Assembly: GCA_036506495.1 (NCBI GenBank) | Contig: DASXRQ010000147.1 | Location: 1 to 64,000, forward strand | Length of the DNA: 64,000 nucleotides | Reading direction: 5' to 3' | Source: DASXRC01 sp036506495 | Lineage (GTDB): Bacteria; Actinomycetota; Actinomycetes; Mycobacteriales; Micromonosporaceae | Shown here: one piece after another, positions 23,022-32,258 of the stretch | Position numbering within the stretch: position 1 is the first letter of the stretch | Layout of the letters: each line of letters opens with the position of its first letter | Program-made: the position numbers and the translations under genes | The notes under the pieces: model-generated | What the model was told of the DNA's origin: nothing | The model's database searches: none | The model's input: the letters and a program-made list of their open reading frames with translations, nothing else

Positions 23022-24527
23022 TCAGTCGCCTCCCCGGTCCTGGATGACCGCGCGCATCACGCGCTGGGCGATGCGGGCGGCCTCGGCGCTGCCGCCGGAA
23101 CCGGCGTTCTGCAGCATGACCGCGACCGCGGAGATCGGCTGACCGTCCTTCATCACATAGCCGATGAACCAGCCGTGATCGGGCCGGTCGCCGTCCTGCG
23201 CGGTGCCGGTCTTGCCGCCGACGGTGTACCCGTCGATCCGCGCGTTCGTGCCGGTGCCGTTCTCGACGACGTTGACCATCATGCCCTGCATGGTCTGGGC
23301 GACCTGGTCGCTGATCGGCCGGCGCAGCTCTTCGGGAGCCGCCCGGTAGTGGATTGTCGTCAGGTCCGGCCCCTGCAGTTGCTGCACGAGGTAGGGCCGC
23401 ATCTGTACGCCGTTGTTGGCGATGGTCGCCGCGATCAGCGCGCCCTGCAACGGGGTCATTCGCACGTCGCGCTGCCCGATCGCGGACTGCGCAACCGTGG
23501 CCGGGTCCTCCTGCCCGTCGGGCCGTTGCATGTCGCCGGTGTGGCTGGCCGCCACCGGCAGGCCGTCCCCGTTGAGCCGGCCGCAGGTCAGGCCGTCGTC
23601 CTCGAACCCGAACGCCTTGGCCGTGTCCTTGAGGACGGTGCCGCCGAGCTTGACCCCGAGCTGCGCGAACCCCGTGTTGCACGAATGGGTCAGCGCGTCG
23701 AGCAGAGACACCTGGGAGCCGGGGCAGATCGACGACGCGGCGTTGTGGATCTCCTGTGTGGTCTGCGGCGGAGTGTATGAGGGGCCGGCCGGGATCTTCG
23801 TATCCGGGGTGTAGCCGTTCCGAAGCGCGGCGGCGGTGTCGATCACCTTGAACGTGGAACCCGGCGGGAGCGTCTCCTGGGTTGCCCGGTTCAGCAGCGG
23901 CTTGTCGGGGTCCTGGTCGAGCTTCGTGTACGCCGCCTGCGCCGCCGCGGCGTTGTGGCTGACGAGCGGGTTGGGGTTGAAGCTCGGCATCGAGACCATG
24001 GCCTGCACCGCGCCGGTGCGCGGGTCGATGGCCACGATGGCACCCTTGGTGACGCCCTTCCGGTTGTCGGCGAGCTGAGTCTGCGCCGTCTCCTGGGCGC
24101 GTCGGGACAGGGTGAGCAGCACGTTGCCGCCGGCCGTCTGGTCGCCGGTGAACAGGTCCCGGATCCGGTCCGGTATGAGCTCGGTGCTGTTGCCCGCGAG
24201 GAACTCGTTCTCGCTCTTCTCGATTCCGGTGGCCGCGCCGTTGACCGGCTTGTAGCCCACGACGTGGGCGTACATCGAGTTGAACGGGTAGGTACGCAGA
24301 TACTTGAGTTCGTCGTCGGTCGCCTTGCTGGTCGCGAGCGCCTTGCTGTCCCGGCCGGCCGCAATCACGCCACGCTGCCGCTGGTACTCCGCGACCTGGA
24401 CCCGCCCGTTGTAGTCGCTGGTCCGGTACGCGTCTGCCTTGTAACCCTGCACCCAGTTCAGGTTCGCGAAGAGCAGCCCGAACAGGAGGATGACCACGAC
24501 GCCGACCCGGCGGAGCGGTGCGTTCAT
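23022..24527 (-). CDS. pbpA: Penicillin-binding protein PbpA (class B transpeptidase)
   Basis: This 501-residue membrane-anchored transpeptidase cross-links peptidoglycan during elongation or division. It has an N-terminal helix (VGVVVILLFGLLFANLNWV) and a PBP dimerisation domain. The transpeptidase domain carries the three active-site motifs: SxxK in PPGSTFKV, SxN in THSCNTGF and KTG in GGKTGTAQD. It is translationally coupled to rodA through a 4-bp overlap, the usual class B PBP/SEDS pair, and leads into pknA. In mycobacteria PbpA is a PknB substrate. Confidence 0.95.
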   Translation of the reverse strand: MNAPLRRVGVVVILLFGLLFANLNWVQGYKADAYRTSDYNGRVQVAEYQRQRGVIAAGRDSKALATSKATDDELKYLRTYPFNSMYAHVVGYKPVNGAATGIEKSENEFLAGNSTELIPDRIRDLFTGDQTAGGNVLLTLSRRAQETAQTQLADNRKGVTKGAIVAIDPRTGAVQAMVSMPSFNPNPLVSHNAAAAQAAYTKLDQDPDKPLLNRATQETLPPGSTFKVIDTAAALRNGYTPDTKIPAGPSYTPPQTTQEIHNAASSICPGSQVSLLDALTHSCNTGFAQLGVKLGGTVLKDTAKAFGFEDDGLTCGRLNGDGLPVAASHTGDMQRPDGQEDPATVAQSAIGQRDVRMTPLQGALIAATIANNGVQMRPYLVQQLQGPDLTTIHYRAAPEELRRPISDQVAQTMQGMMVNVVENGTGTNARIDGYTVGGKTGTAQDGDRPDHGWFIGYVMKDGQPISAVAVMLQNAGSGGSAEAARIAQRVMRAVIQDRGGD

Positions 24528-26041
24528 GCCTTGCCCACCTCCGACGGCGACCCGTGCAGCGTCACCGTGGTGGACGGCGCGGGCGGCGGCGCGATGACCG
24601 GTGAGGAGGCGCTCGTGTGCGCCGGCCGCCTGGCCGCGTCGGAGATTCGCAGCAGCACGGCCACGAGCAGCCAGTTCGCCATCAACGACGAGCCGCCGGC
24701 GGACAGGAATGGTGTGGTCTGGCCGGTCAGCGGGATCAGCTTGCTCACGCCACCGACAATGACGAACACCTGCAACCCCAGGGTGAACGCCAGGCCACCG
24801 GCGAGCAGCTTGCCGAACGAGTCGCGCACCGCGATGGCGGCGCGCAGCCCGCGCTCGACGATCAGCAGGTAGATCACCAGAAGGGCGGAGAGCCCGAACA
24901 GTCCGATCTCCTCGCCCATCCCGGCGAAAATAAAGTCGGTGTTCACCTCTGGGACCTGGGTGGGCTGCCCGGCACCGGGACCGGCGCCGAACAGCCCGCC
25001 GGTGCCGAGCCCGAGCAGCGACTGGACGAGCTGGTACCCCTCGTCGTGCGGCTTCGCGAACGGATCGAGCCAGACGTCGACGCGGTGGGAGAAGTTCAGG
25101 AACGGGCCGCCCAGGCTGGCCCCCAGGGTGTACGCGAGCAGCGCACCGCCGAAGAACAGCACCAGACCGATGATCAGCCAGCTCACGCGCTCGGTGGCGA
25201 TGTACAGCGTCACCACGAACATGCCGAAATAGAGCAGCGACGTCCCTAGATCCTTCTCGAAGACCAGGACCATCAGGCTCAGCAGCCAGACAACCACGAC
25301 CGGGCCCAGGTCGCGGCCGCGCGGGAAGTCGATGCCGAGGACGCGCCGGCTCGCCAGCGAGAGCACCTCACGCTTGCGCACGAGGTAGTACGCGAAGAAC
25401 GACAGCAGCGCGAGCTTGGCGAACTCGCCCGGCTGGATCGAGAAGAACGGGTCGGCACCCGGCCCGACCTTGATCCACAGCTTCGCGCCGTTGATCTCCG
25501 AGAGACGACGCGGCAGGATCGCCGGCAGCATCACGAGGATGATGCCGGTCAGCCCCAACGTGTACGCGTAGCGCGAGACCGACCGGTGGTCGCGCACCAC
25601 CGCCAGCAGCACCGCGGCGCCCACGACGGCGGCGAGGGTCCATGCGAGCTGGCGTCCGCCCGCGCCCGAGAAGATCGGGAAGTCGGTGCGTGCGGCCGGG
25701 TCGGCGCGGGCGAGGTCCAGCCGGCGTAGGAACGCCACGCCCAGCCCGTTGAGCAACGCGACGGCCGGCATCAGGGCGGGGTCGGAGTAGGGGGCGAGGA
25801 CGCGGATCGCCACGTGCAGGCCCAGAAAGACGCCCGTGAGCACGGCCGCCGGCACCCAGAAGTCGGCAGTCAGATGGCCGATCAGGTTCGCCTCCACCGT
25901 GCCCGCGTAGCCCGCGACCAGCGCCATCGCGAACAGGAGCAGGGCAAGCTCGGCGTTCCGCCGCGTCCCTGGCACCCGGGCACGCTGCGCCGCGCCCGCG
26001 GCGGCGGGCGTGGCTGCCGAAGCGGCGGCGGCGGAGGTCAC
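24524..26041 (-). CDS. rodA: SEDS-family peptidoglycan polymerase RodA/FtsW
   Basis: This 505-residue polytopic membrane protein with about twelve helices polymerises lipid II into glycan strands together with PbpA. The family signature lies near the C-terminus: SKLIPLTGQTTPFLSAGGSS. The conserved IKVGPGADPFFSIQPGEFAK and EKDLGTSLLYFGMF segments are also seen. The N-terminus is Ala-rich and cytoplasmic. It overlaps pbpA by 4 bp. A 31-bp gap separates it from pstP, the largest break inside the operon. Confidence 0.95.
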   Translation of the reverse strand: MTSAAAASAATPAAAGAAQRARVPGTRRNAELALLLFAMALVAGYAGTVEANLIGHLTADFWVPAAVLTGVFLGLHVAIRVLAPYSDPALMPAVALLNGLGVAFLRRLDLARADPAARTDFPIFSGAGGRQLAWTLAAVVGAAVLLAVVRDHRSVSRYAYTLGLTGIILVMLPAILPRRLSEINGAKLWIKVGPGADPFFSIQPGEFAKLALLSFFAYYLVRKREVLSLASRRVLGIDFPRGRDLGPVVVVWLLSLMVLVFEKDLGTSLLYFGMFVVTLYIATERVSWLIIGLVLFFGGALLAYTLGASLGGPFLNFSHRVDVWLDPFAKPHDEGYQLVQSLLGLGTGGLFGAGPGAGQPTQVPEVNTDFIFAGMGEEIGLFGLSALLVIYLLIVERGLRAAIAVRDSFGKLLAGGLAFTLGLQVFVIVGGVSKLIPLTGQTTPFLSAGGSSLMANWLLVAVLLRISDAARRPAHTSASSPVIAPPPAPSTTVTLHGSPSEVGKA

Positions 26042-26072
26042 AATCGCAATCCTGGTCGCAGTCCCATGTCGC

Positions 26073-27491
26073 TCAGTTGTTCGGGCGGCAGCCGGCCGGG
26101 TCGGTCACCGGCGGGACCGAGTCGGACGGCTGCGAGTCGGGCGTCGGGGTGACAGTGGGCGTTCCGGTGGCGCCGACGGGTGGCGTGTGGGTCGGGCTCA
26201 CCGTCGCCGCCGGCGCCACCGGGGTGGCGCTCGCTGGCGCGGACGGCCCGGCGCTCGGCGGGCAGGTCGGCTTGAGGTTGGGGTTCGCCGGGTCGTCGTA
26301 GGTCAGTTCGGCGAGCTGGCGCTCCGCGTCGACCTCGCTCTTCGCCTGAATGCCCTGCTTGATGCGTTCCTGGGCCACCGAGGTGAGCTCGTCGAGGGTG
26401 GTCTCGCTGGTCTTGTGGACGGTCGACAGGTCCAGGCCGGCGATCTGGCCGGGAACGCCCCGGAATACGGCGAGATGGCCCTCTTCGGTCGCGCCGACGT
26501 AGTACTGGCGCTGGGTGACGCTCCAGCCGTACCAGAGGCCACCGCCGAGCAGGCCCAGGAGAACGAGCAGCAGCGCCGCCGTGCGCACCGGCCGTCGGCG
26601 GACCCGCTCGGTCTCCTCGTCCCGGGGACCCGAGCCGTTCGGTTCCGGCGCGGCCGCACGCGGCGTGGCCAGAGCAGAGGCGCGCGCCGCCGGCGTCGAC
26701 CGATCCGCCGCGGTCGCCATGCCCCGATCGCGAGCGGCCGCGCCGCCCACTACCGGCGCCTCCTCCACGATGTCCTGGTCGGTGGCGTCCGCGACGATCA
26801 CCGTGATGTTGTCGGGTCCGCCGCCGCGCAGCGCGAGTTGCACGAGGCGCTCGACGCACTCCTGCGGATCGGCGTACTCGCGCAGACTCTCGGCGATCGT
26901 CTCGCCGCTGACGACGCCGGAGAGCCCATCGCTACAGATCAGGTACCGGTCGCCTGGGAGCACCTGGCGCACGGAGTACTCCGGATCGATGTCCCGACCG
27001 TCGAGGGCCCGCGTCAGGAGCGACCGCTGAGGGTGGCTGCTCGCCTCCTCGGGGCTGATTCGGCCCTCGTCCACGAGCATCTGGACGTACGTGTCGTCCT
27101 TGGTGATCTGCGAGAACTCGCCGTCGCGCAGCAGGTAGGCACGGGAGTCGCCGACGTGCACCATGCCGAGCTTGCTGCCGGAGAATAGCGTCGCCGTCAG
27201 CGTGGTACCCATGCCCTCGAGCTGTGGATTCGCGTCCACGGTGTCGCGCAGCTGCTGGTTGGCGGTCTCCACGGCGTTGCGCAGGGCATCGACGAGGGAG
27301 TCGCCGGGGACGTCCTCGTCGAGGGGTGCCATGGCGCCGATGACGATGTTGCTGGCGACATCACCGGCGGCCATGCCGCCCATGCCATCGGCGACGGCGA
27401 GTAGCCGCGGGCCGGCGTAGACGGAGTCCTGGTTTCCGTCCCGGATCAGACCGCGGTCACTGCGGGCCGCGTAGCGCAGAGTGAGGGTCAT
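26073..27491 (-). CDS. pstP: PP2C-family Ser/Thr protein phosphatase PstP
   Basis: This 472-residue membrane phosphatase reverses PknA/PknB phosphorylation. The PP2C domain (1-240) has metal-site motifs RSDRGLIRDGNQDS, VADGMGGMAAGD, CSDGLSGV and GGGPDNITVIVAD. A Thr/Ala linker and one helix (about 302-322, AALLLVLLGLLGGGLWYGW) lead to an external domain of about 100 residues and a Pro/Thr-rich tail. The tail of repeated Thr/Pro/Val units is longer than in the mycobacterial enzyme. Its ATG overlaps the fhaB stop by 4 bp. Confidence 0.95.
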   Translation of the reverse strand: MTLTLRYAARSDRGLIRDGNQDSVYAGPRLLAVADGMGGMAAGDVASNIVIGAMAPLDEDVPGDSLVDALRNAVETANQQLRDTVDANPQLEGMGTTLTATLFSGSKLGMVHVGDSRAYLLRDGEFSQITKDDTYVQMLVDEGRISPEEASSHPQRSLLTRALDGRDIDPEYSVRQVLPGDRYLICSDGLSGVVSGETIAESLREYADPQECVERLVQLALRGGGPDNITVIVADATDQDIVEEAPVVGGAAARDRGMATAADRSTPAARASALATPRAAAPEPNGSGPRDEETERVRRRPVRTAALLLVLLGLLGGGLWYGWSVTQRQYYVGATEEGHLAVFRGVPGQIAGLDLSTVHKTSETTLDELTSVAQERIKQGIQAKSEVDAERQLAELTYDDPANPNLKPTCPPSAGPSAPASATPVAPAATVSPTHTPPVGATGTPTVTPTPDSQPSDSVPPVTDPAGCRPNN

Positions 27492-27970
27492 GGCCGTAAC
27501 TCGAGGGATGTGCGGCCGATCCGGATCGGCACGCCGAGCGGGACAGGAGTTGGCCCAGTGACCTTAGCGCGATCGAGGTACGTTCCGTTCGTCGAGCCCA
27601 GGTCCTCGATGAACCACTGCCCCGCGCGCGGCACGAGCCGCGCGTGCCGGGCGGACGCATAGTCATCGGTGATCACGAGAGTGGAGTCCTCCGCTCGTCC
27701 GATCATGATCTGAGCCTCACCGAGAGTGATCCGAGTGCCCTCCAACGCGCCGGCCGTGACGACGAGCTGGTGCGCCGCGCGGCCCCGCTTCACCTTCGCC
27801 GGCCGGGCGTGCACCGCCGATCCGCCGACCCCCCGCGGCGCCGCGACGAGCCGACTCGACCGGGCGCCCGCGAACAGGTCCCGGCGGACGACGCCGACCA
27901 CCGTGAACACGAAGATCCACAGCAGTATGAGGAACCCGAAACGGGCGACCGTGAGGACGAATGGGTGCAA
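27488..27970 (-). CDS. fhaB: FHA-domain membrane protein FhaB (FipA-like)
   Basis: This 160-residue protein has one N-terminal membrane helix (FGFLILLWIFVFTVVGVV) and a C-terminal FHA domain (about 80-158). The FHA signature residues are GRAEDS, SARHARL and GSTNGTYLD. It reads phosphothreonine marks placed by PknA/PknB, and the mycobacterial counterpart links FtsZ and PknB at the septum. It lies five bases after fhaA and overlaps pstP by 4 bp. Confidence 0.94.
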   Translation of the reverse strand: MHPFVLTVARFGFLILLWIFVFTVVGVVRRDLFAGARSSRLVAAPRGVGGSAVHARPAKVKRGRAAHQLVVTAGALEGTRITLGEAQIMIGRAEDSTLVITDDYASARHARLVPRAGQWFIEDLGSTNGTYLDRAKVTGPTPVPLGVPIRIGRTSLELRP

Positions 27971-27975
27971 GGTCG

Positions 27976-28728
27976 TTAGCCATCTACTCGGAACGTGAGC
28001 GTGGTCGTTCCGAGCTGGATCATGTCACCGGGGTTGAGGGCCACCGCCGAGACCCGCTGGCCATTGACCATCGTCCCGTTGGTCGACCCCAGATCCGTCA
28101 AGACCACCTGGGCACCGTCGAAGTCGAGTCGGGCGTGCCGGCGAGAGATGCCCACGTCGGGCAGGCGCAGGTTCGCCTGGTCGCCGCGGCCGATCACCGT
28201 CGACCCGATCTGCAGCGGGTAGGTCCGGCCGTCGCCGGAGACCAGCCGCACGTTGCGGCTTCCGGCCATGGCCGGCGACGTCGGATAACCGGGCTGGTCG
28301 TACGCCGGGTACCCCGGGGGAGGCTCGTACGCCGGCGGCGGCGGGGCGACATCGCCGCCCGTGTATACCTCGGCGGTCACGCGGAACATGCCGGTATCCA
28401 GGCCGTCCCCGCGCTCGATCTCCACGATCACGTCGCCGTAGACCGTCCACGCCTGCTCGCCGATGAACTCCGCTTGCGACTGCGCCAACTCCTGGGCGAG
28501 CGCGGCCGCGTACGGCGCCAGTCGGCTGTGGTCGTACGGCGAGAGGTCAATCACATAGCGGTTCGGCACCAGAGTGCGCCCGCCGGCGAGGATCGCCTTG
28601 TGCGCCTCTGCCTCCCGCTGCATGGCGTTGAGGATCTCCACTGGGTGGACGACCCCCTTGAACACCTTCGCGAAGGCCCCTTCGACCAGGCCCTCCAACC
28701 GCTTCTCGAAGCGTTGCAGCACGCTCAC
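27976..28728 (-). CDS. fhaA: FHA-domain protein FhaA with N-terminal DUF3662 domain
   Basis: This 250-residue cytoplasmic protein has an N-terminal DUF3662 domain (1-125, VLQRFEKRLEGLVEGAFAKV) and a flexible Pro/Tyr/Gly linker. The C-terminal FHA domain contains VIGRGDQAN, ISRRHARLDF and GSTNGTMVNG. The mycobacterial counterpart binds phosphorylated MviN and limits peptidoglycan synthesis. I start at GTG 28728 because GAGGAGG lies just upstream and VSVLQRFEKR is the conserved N-terminus; the in-frame ATG at 28776 adds unconserved residues. It is the first gene of the seven-gene kinase operon, with its promoter expected in 28729-28950. Confidence 0.94.
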   Translation of the reverse strand: MSVLQRFEKRLEGLVEGAFAKVFKGVVHPVEILNAMQREAEAHKAILAGGRTLVPNRYVIDLSPYDHSRLAPYAAALAQELAQSQAEFIGEQAWTVYGDVIVEIERGDGLDTGMFRVTAEVYTGGDVAPPPPAYEPPPGYPAYDQPGYPTSPAMAGSRNVRLVSGDGRTYPLQIGSTVIGRGDQANLRLPDVGISRRHARLDFDGAQVVLTDLGSTNGTMVNGQRVSAVALNPGDMIQLGTTTLTFRVDG

Positions 28729-28965
28729 CGGCTCCTCCTCGGGTTCCGAGGACATGATGGTATCCGGCCGCCGCACTCGGCGTCTGCGCGCGGACCGCCC
28801 GATGGTGTCGCCGGACCCTGCCGCCGGGGCCGGGTGGCCGTGTTAATCTTCGCAGGCGTCGCGGGCAGGCGGCCTGTTCGCCACGTGCCATAGAGCAGAC
28901 TAGTCTGTTCGCGTCCGTCGCGGGTGCGCTACCCTGGCTCCCGCGTTCGCGCGCGCACCACCTCC

Positions 28966-29051
28966 GGGGAAGTGGCGGAATGGCAGACGCGCACGGTTCA
29001 GGTCCGTGTGCCCGAAAGGGCGTGGGGGTTCAACTCCCCCCTTCCCCACCA
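28966..29051 (+). tRNA. tRNA-Leu (anticodon CAG)
   Basis: The acceptor arms GGGGAAG and CTTCCCC pair. The anticodon stem CACGG/CCGTG holds the loop TTCAGGT, giving anticodon CAG. A long variable arm (TGCCCGAAAGGGCG) is typical of leucine tRNAs. The T arm contains TTCAACT in a GC stem, the discriminator is A, and CCA is encoded. It reads CUG, the main leucine codon of such genomes. It is divergent from fhaA, as at the end of this block in other actinobacteria. Confidence 0.96.
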
Positions 29052-29093
29052 GACGGCGAAGGCCCGTCCGACCACGGACGGGCCTTCGCCGTC
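29052..29093 (+). terminator. Strong hairpin terminator after tRNA-Leu
   Basis: A perfect 18-bp stem (29052-29069 with 29076-29093) around GACCAC begins at the base after the CCA end. Confidence 0.85.
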
Positions 29094-29095
29094 AC

Positions 29096-29138
29096 GACCC
29101 GGGTGTCACACCCGCTTCGCGACCGCGACACCCGGGTC
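29096..29138. repeat. Second inverted repeat behind the tRNA-Leu terminator
   Basis: GACCCGGGTGTC (29096-29107) and GACACCCGGGTC (29127-29138) form a 12-bp stem with a 19-base loop. It may be a back-up terminator or an insulating element before the epimerase gene. Confidence 0.5.
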
Positions 29139-29427
29139 CGAGGGCGGCTGCGGCGGCTCGTCGGGCATGCGATCTCATTCGTCAGGCTTACAGGCTAGGG
29201 ATGGCAGGCGTTTACGCTGCCCTGCGCCCGGCCCTTCCCAGCGAGGTTGCCCGCAATCCGCGAGCACTTCCGAGATCATGATTGGCAGCACGACACGCCG
29301 CGTGGACCACGCCCGCCGCTCCCAAACGACGATCTTCGGCGCGACTCGGTGTACGCCGCGACGATGGTCGCCCGCGCCGGTCGCTATGCTCCTGGCTGGT
29401 CGTTCCCGCCCGAACCTGGAGTGTCTC

Positions 29428-30501
29428 GTGAGTGTCGCGCTGGTGACCGGTTCTGCCGGCCTGATCGGTTCGGAGGCGGCCCGCCACTTCGCCGGCCTCG
29501 GGCTCGACATCGTCGGGATCGACAACGACATGCGCCGCTACTTCTTCGGCGAGGACGGCTCGACCGCATGGAGCCAGCGGCGCCTGGTCGGTGACCTCGG
29601 TTCGGCGTACACCCACTTCGACGTGGACATCCGGGATCGCGACGGCCTGGAGCAGGTGTTCAAGAAGTACGGCCCGGACCTCGCCGTTGTGATCCACACC
29701 GCCGCGCAGCCGAGCCACGACTGGGCGGCCAAGGAGCCGTACACCGACTTCGACGTCAACGCCGTGGGGACACTGAACGTGCTGGAGAACACCCGCCTGC
29801 ACGCACCGGAGGCGGCGTTCATCCACTGCTCAACCAACAAGGTGTACGGCGATCGCCCCAACGCGCTGCCACTGGTGGAGCTGGACACCCGGTACGAGAT
29901 CGAGCCCGGTCACCCGTACGAGCAGGGCATCACCGAGGACATGTCGATCGACGACAGCCTGCACTCGATCTTCGGGGCCTCCAAGGTCGCGGCCGATGTG
30001 CTGGTCCAGGAGTACGGGCGGTACTTTGGCCTCCGGACCGCGTGCTTCCGCGGCGGCACCCTGACCGGCCCGGCGCACTCGGCCGCCGAGCTGCACGGCT
30101 TCTTGGCGTACCTGATGCGCTGCGTGATGGAGGGCCGGACGTACAACCTGTATGGGTACAAGGGAAAGATGGTCCGCGACGCCATCCACTCGCACGACGT
30201 ACTCACGGCGTTCGAGGCATTCTTCCGCAACCCGCGCTCGGCCGAGGTGTACAACCTCGGCGGCGGCCGGTTCTCCAACGCGTCACACATCGAGGCGTTC
30301 CAGATAGCGTCGGAGATCACCGGTCGCGAGGCGAAGATCAAGTATGTCGAACAGGCTCGCGTCGGTGACCACCAGTGGTGGGTCAGCAGCATGGCGCGGT
30401 TCGAGTCGCACTACCCGGACTGGACGATGACCTACGACGTGCCGGTGATCCTGCGGGAGATCTACGAGGCCAACGCCGAAACGTGGGTGCCTCGGGCATG
30501 A
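29428..30501 (+). CDS. NAD-dependent nucleotide-sugar epimerase/dehydratase (CDP-paratose 2-epimerase-like)
   Basis: This 357-residue short-chain dehydrogenase of the extended type has the NAD-binding motif [12 protein letters not shown] at residues 6-17, plus CSTNKVYGD and [19 protein letters not shown], which resemble the CDP-tyvelose/paratose epimerase branch. The position expected to hold the catalytic Tyr of YxxxK reads SIFGASK, so Phe replaces Tyr. Close relatives that I recall share this Phe, so it may define a subfamily with altered chemistry. The GTG at 29428 follows GGAG with a seven-base gap; the open frame continues upstream through the tRNA and is not coding there. An ATGA overlap couples it to the glycosyltransferase. 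Confidence 0.85.
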   Translation: MSVALVTGSAGLIGSEAARHFAGLGLDIVGIDNDMRRYFFGEDGSTAWSQRRLVGDLGSAYTHFDVDIRDRDGLEQVFKKYGPDLAVVIHTAAQPSHDWAAKEPYTDFDVNAVGTLNVLENTRLHAPEAAFIHCSTNKVYGDRPNALPLVELDTRYEIEPGHPYEQGITEDMSIDDSLHSIFGASKVAADVLVQEYGRYFGLRTACFRGGTLTGPAHSAAELHGFLAYLMRCVMEGRTYNLYGYKGKMVRDAIHSHDVLTAFEAFFRNPRSAEVYNLGGGRFSNASHIEAFQIASEITGREAKIKYVEQARVGDHQWWVSSMARFESHYPDWTMTYDVPVILREIYEANAETWVPRA

Positions 30502-31304
30502 TCGAGCAGGGCAAGCGCAACGTCCTCGGCGTGCTCGTCGACGCGGTCGACTACGAGGCGGCCACGTCCCGGGTGATCGCCGCGGCCAGGGACGGGCGCC
30601 CGCTGGCATTGACCGCGCTGGCCGTGCACGGCGTCATGACGGGTGTGCAGGACCCGGCCCATAACGCGCGGCTCAACTCCTTCGACGTGGTCACGCCCGA
30701 CGGGCAGCCGGTGCGCTGGGCGCTGAACTTGCTCTACGGCGCCGGGCTCACGGACCGGGTCTACGGGCCGACGCTCACCCTGCGGGTGCTCGAGCAGTGT
30801 GCGGCCGAGGGCCTGCCGATCTACCTGTACGGCTCGACCGACGACACCCTCGCCCGGCTGGTGCCGGCCCTGCAGGCCAGGTTCCCGGACCTCAAGGTCG
30901 CCGGCGTCGAGGCCTCCAAGTTCCGCACGGCGCGGCCCGGCGAGGACGGCGAGATCGCCTCCCGGATCACCGCGTCCGGCGCGCGGCTCGTGCTGGTCGG
31001 GCTCGGTTGCCCGCGGCAGGAGGTCTTCGCGTACGCGATGCGGCCACTGCTCTCGATGCCGGTGCTCGCGGTCGGGGCCGCGTTCGACTACCACGCCGGC
31101 CAGCTGCGCCGCCCGCCGGCCTGGATGCAGCGGTACGGCCTGGAGTGGCTGTGGCGACTCGGGCTCGAGCCCAGCCGGCTCTGGCGGCGATACCTGCTGT
31201 TGAACCCGGCGTACCTGGCCGGACTGGCGGCCCAGCGGACCGGGCTGTGGCGAGCCACCCCGCCGGCGCCGGCCACCCAGCGCCCGGCGACGTTTGCCGT
31301 CTGA
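30498..31304 (+). CDS. WecG/TagA/CpsF family glycosyltransferase
   Basis: This 268-residue enzyme of the family adds N-acetylmannosamine(uronic acid) or a related sugar to a lipid-linked precursor in teichoic-acid or capsule synthesis. Family features are [44 protein letters not shown] and [13 protein letters not shown]. The ATG overlaps the epimerase stop by 4 bp, so both are made together and probably act on the same glycan. No polymerase or export gene lies nearby. A GC hairpin follows at 31313-31357. Confidence 0.88.
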   Translation: MIEQGKRNVLGVLVDAVDYEAATSRVIAAARDGRPLALTALAVHGVMTGVQDPAHNARLNSFDVVTPDGQPVRWALNLLYGAGLTDRVYGPTLTLRVLEQCAAEGLPIYLYGSTDDTLARLVPALQARFPDLKVAGVEASKFRTARPGEDGEIASRITASGARLVLVGLGCPRQEVFAYAMRPLLSMPVLAVGAAFDYHAGQLRRPPAWMQRYGLEWLWRLGLEPSRLWRRYLLLNPAYLAGLAAQRTGLWRATPPAPATQRPATFAV

Positions 31305-31312
31305 CTGACGGT

Positions 31313-31357
31313 GACGGGCCCCTACGGGTCGGTTCTCGGGGGGCGGCCCGGGCCCGT
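31313..31357 (+). terminator. Putative terminator after the glycosyltransferase gene
   Basis: GACGGGCCC (31313-31321) pairs with GGGCCCGTC (31349-31357) around a structured 27-base loop. Confidence 0.45.
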
Positions 31358-31399
31358 CCCCGATGCTTGACCACACCGTGTCGGGCGACGCTCTCCTAC

Positions 31400-32035
31400 A
31401 TGGGCGCACAGCTCGCACAGTTCCTCGCCGCGGCGCCGACGGCGGCGGTCGGCGCCGCGGCGTGGACCGGAGCAGCGGTCGTCGCCGCGGCGCTCCCGTC
31501 GACCGGCCGCGTACGGTCCCTCCATCGGCGTGCGGTTCTGCTCACGTGGTTGGTGATGACGGGCCTGGTGGCCCTCACGATGGCCCTGCTGGGCGCGGCG
31601 AGCATAGCGGAGCGCGGGTCGGCGGGAGGCGCGCTGTCGGACACCCGCGCGGCGTTGATGGCCGCGCCGGCGGGCCTCGCCGCGCTCACCTCGGTTCCGC
31701 TGCTCGGTGGGCTGCGCGCGGCCACCCGTGCCTTTGCGCCCGCGCCCGGCACGCCGACGCCGCCGGTGCTTCGGGCATCGTCCGCGCACCCGCTGTTGGC
31801 GATTCCGGTTCAGACGGCGGCGCTCGCGACCGTGTTGGGCGCGCTGCTATCGGCAGATCTCGCCGGCGTGTCGCGGTCACCGACGACGCTGGTCACGCTC
31901 GTCCTCGTCGCCGGCTTGGCCGTTGCGCTTCTCGACGGGGTCCGATACGGCCGGCTACGCGGAAAGACGACCCGGCCCGGCCCGCTGCCCTGCGTTACCA
32001 CGGCTCGGCCCGGCTGGGCCACCGGTTTCCAGTAG
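31400..32035 (+). CDS. Five-helix membrane protein, hypothetical
   Basis: This protein of about 211 residues has five hydrophobic segments: AAPTAAVGAAAWTGAAVVAA, LLTWLVMTGLVALTMALLGA, ALMAAPAGLAALTSVPLLGG, IPVQTAALATVLGALLSADL and LVTLVLVAGLAVALLDGV. A basic tail follows. I recognise no family. The ATG at 31400 has no clear ribosome site, so the start is uncertain; the frame is open far upstream but overlaps the glycosyltransferase gene there. Codon use is strongly GC3-biased. It converges on the DUF397 gene. Confidence 0.55.
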   Translation: MGAQLAQFLAAAPTAAVGAAAWTGAAVVAAALPSTGRVRSLHRRAVLLTWLVMTGLVALTMALLGAASIAERGSAGGALSDTRAALMAAPAGLAALTSVPLLGGLRAATRAFAPAPGTPTPPVLRASSAHPLLAIPVQTAALATVLGALLSADLAGVSRSPTTLVTLVLVAGLAVALLDGVRYGRLRGKTTRPGPLPCVTTARPGWATGFQ

Positions 32036-32057
32036 CCGACGAGGTGCGACACCCGGC

Positions 32058-32258
32058 TCAGTCGAGGTCGAACTCACCATCCTTTGCGCCGGCGACGAAT
32101 GCGTCCCACTCATCGGGGGTGAAGATGAGCACCGGCCCGATCGGGTTCTTCGAGTCGCGCACCGCGATCGCGCCGCCGACGAAGGCGACCTCCACGCAGT
32201 TGTCGCAGTTGGGCCCGCTCCGCGTACTCTTCTGCCAGCTGGCCTCGCTCAGATCCAC
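32058..32258 (-). CDS. DUF397 domain protein (partner of the HTH regulator)
   Basis: This protein of about 66 residues has the DUF397 signature: VDLSEASWQKSTRSGPN, then NCVEVAFVGGAIAVRDSKNP and FTPDEWDAFVAGAKDGEFD. Such proteins act with an adjacent XRE/DUF5753 regulator in actinomycete development (WhiJ- or BldB-like systems), possibly as an antitoxin-like partner. I start at GTG 32258 because AAGGGG lies six bases upstream and family members begin here; a GTG at 32285 is in frame but less likely. It overlaps the end of the regulator gene by 10 bp. Confidence 0.9.
   Translation of the reverse strand: MDLSEASWQKSTRSGPNCDNCVEVAFVGGAIAVRDSKNPIGPVLIFTPDEWDAFVAGAKDGEFDLD

Noticed and set aside
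29428..31304. Start of a secondary-metabolite or capsule cluster
   Set aside because: Only an epimerase and one glycosyltransferase are present; no polymerase, transporter or core biosynthetic gene adjoins them.
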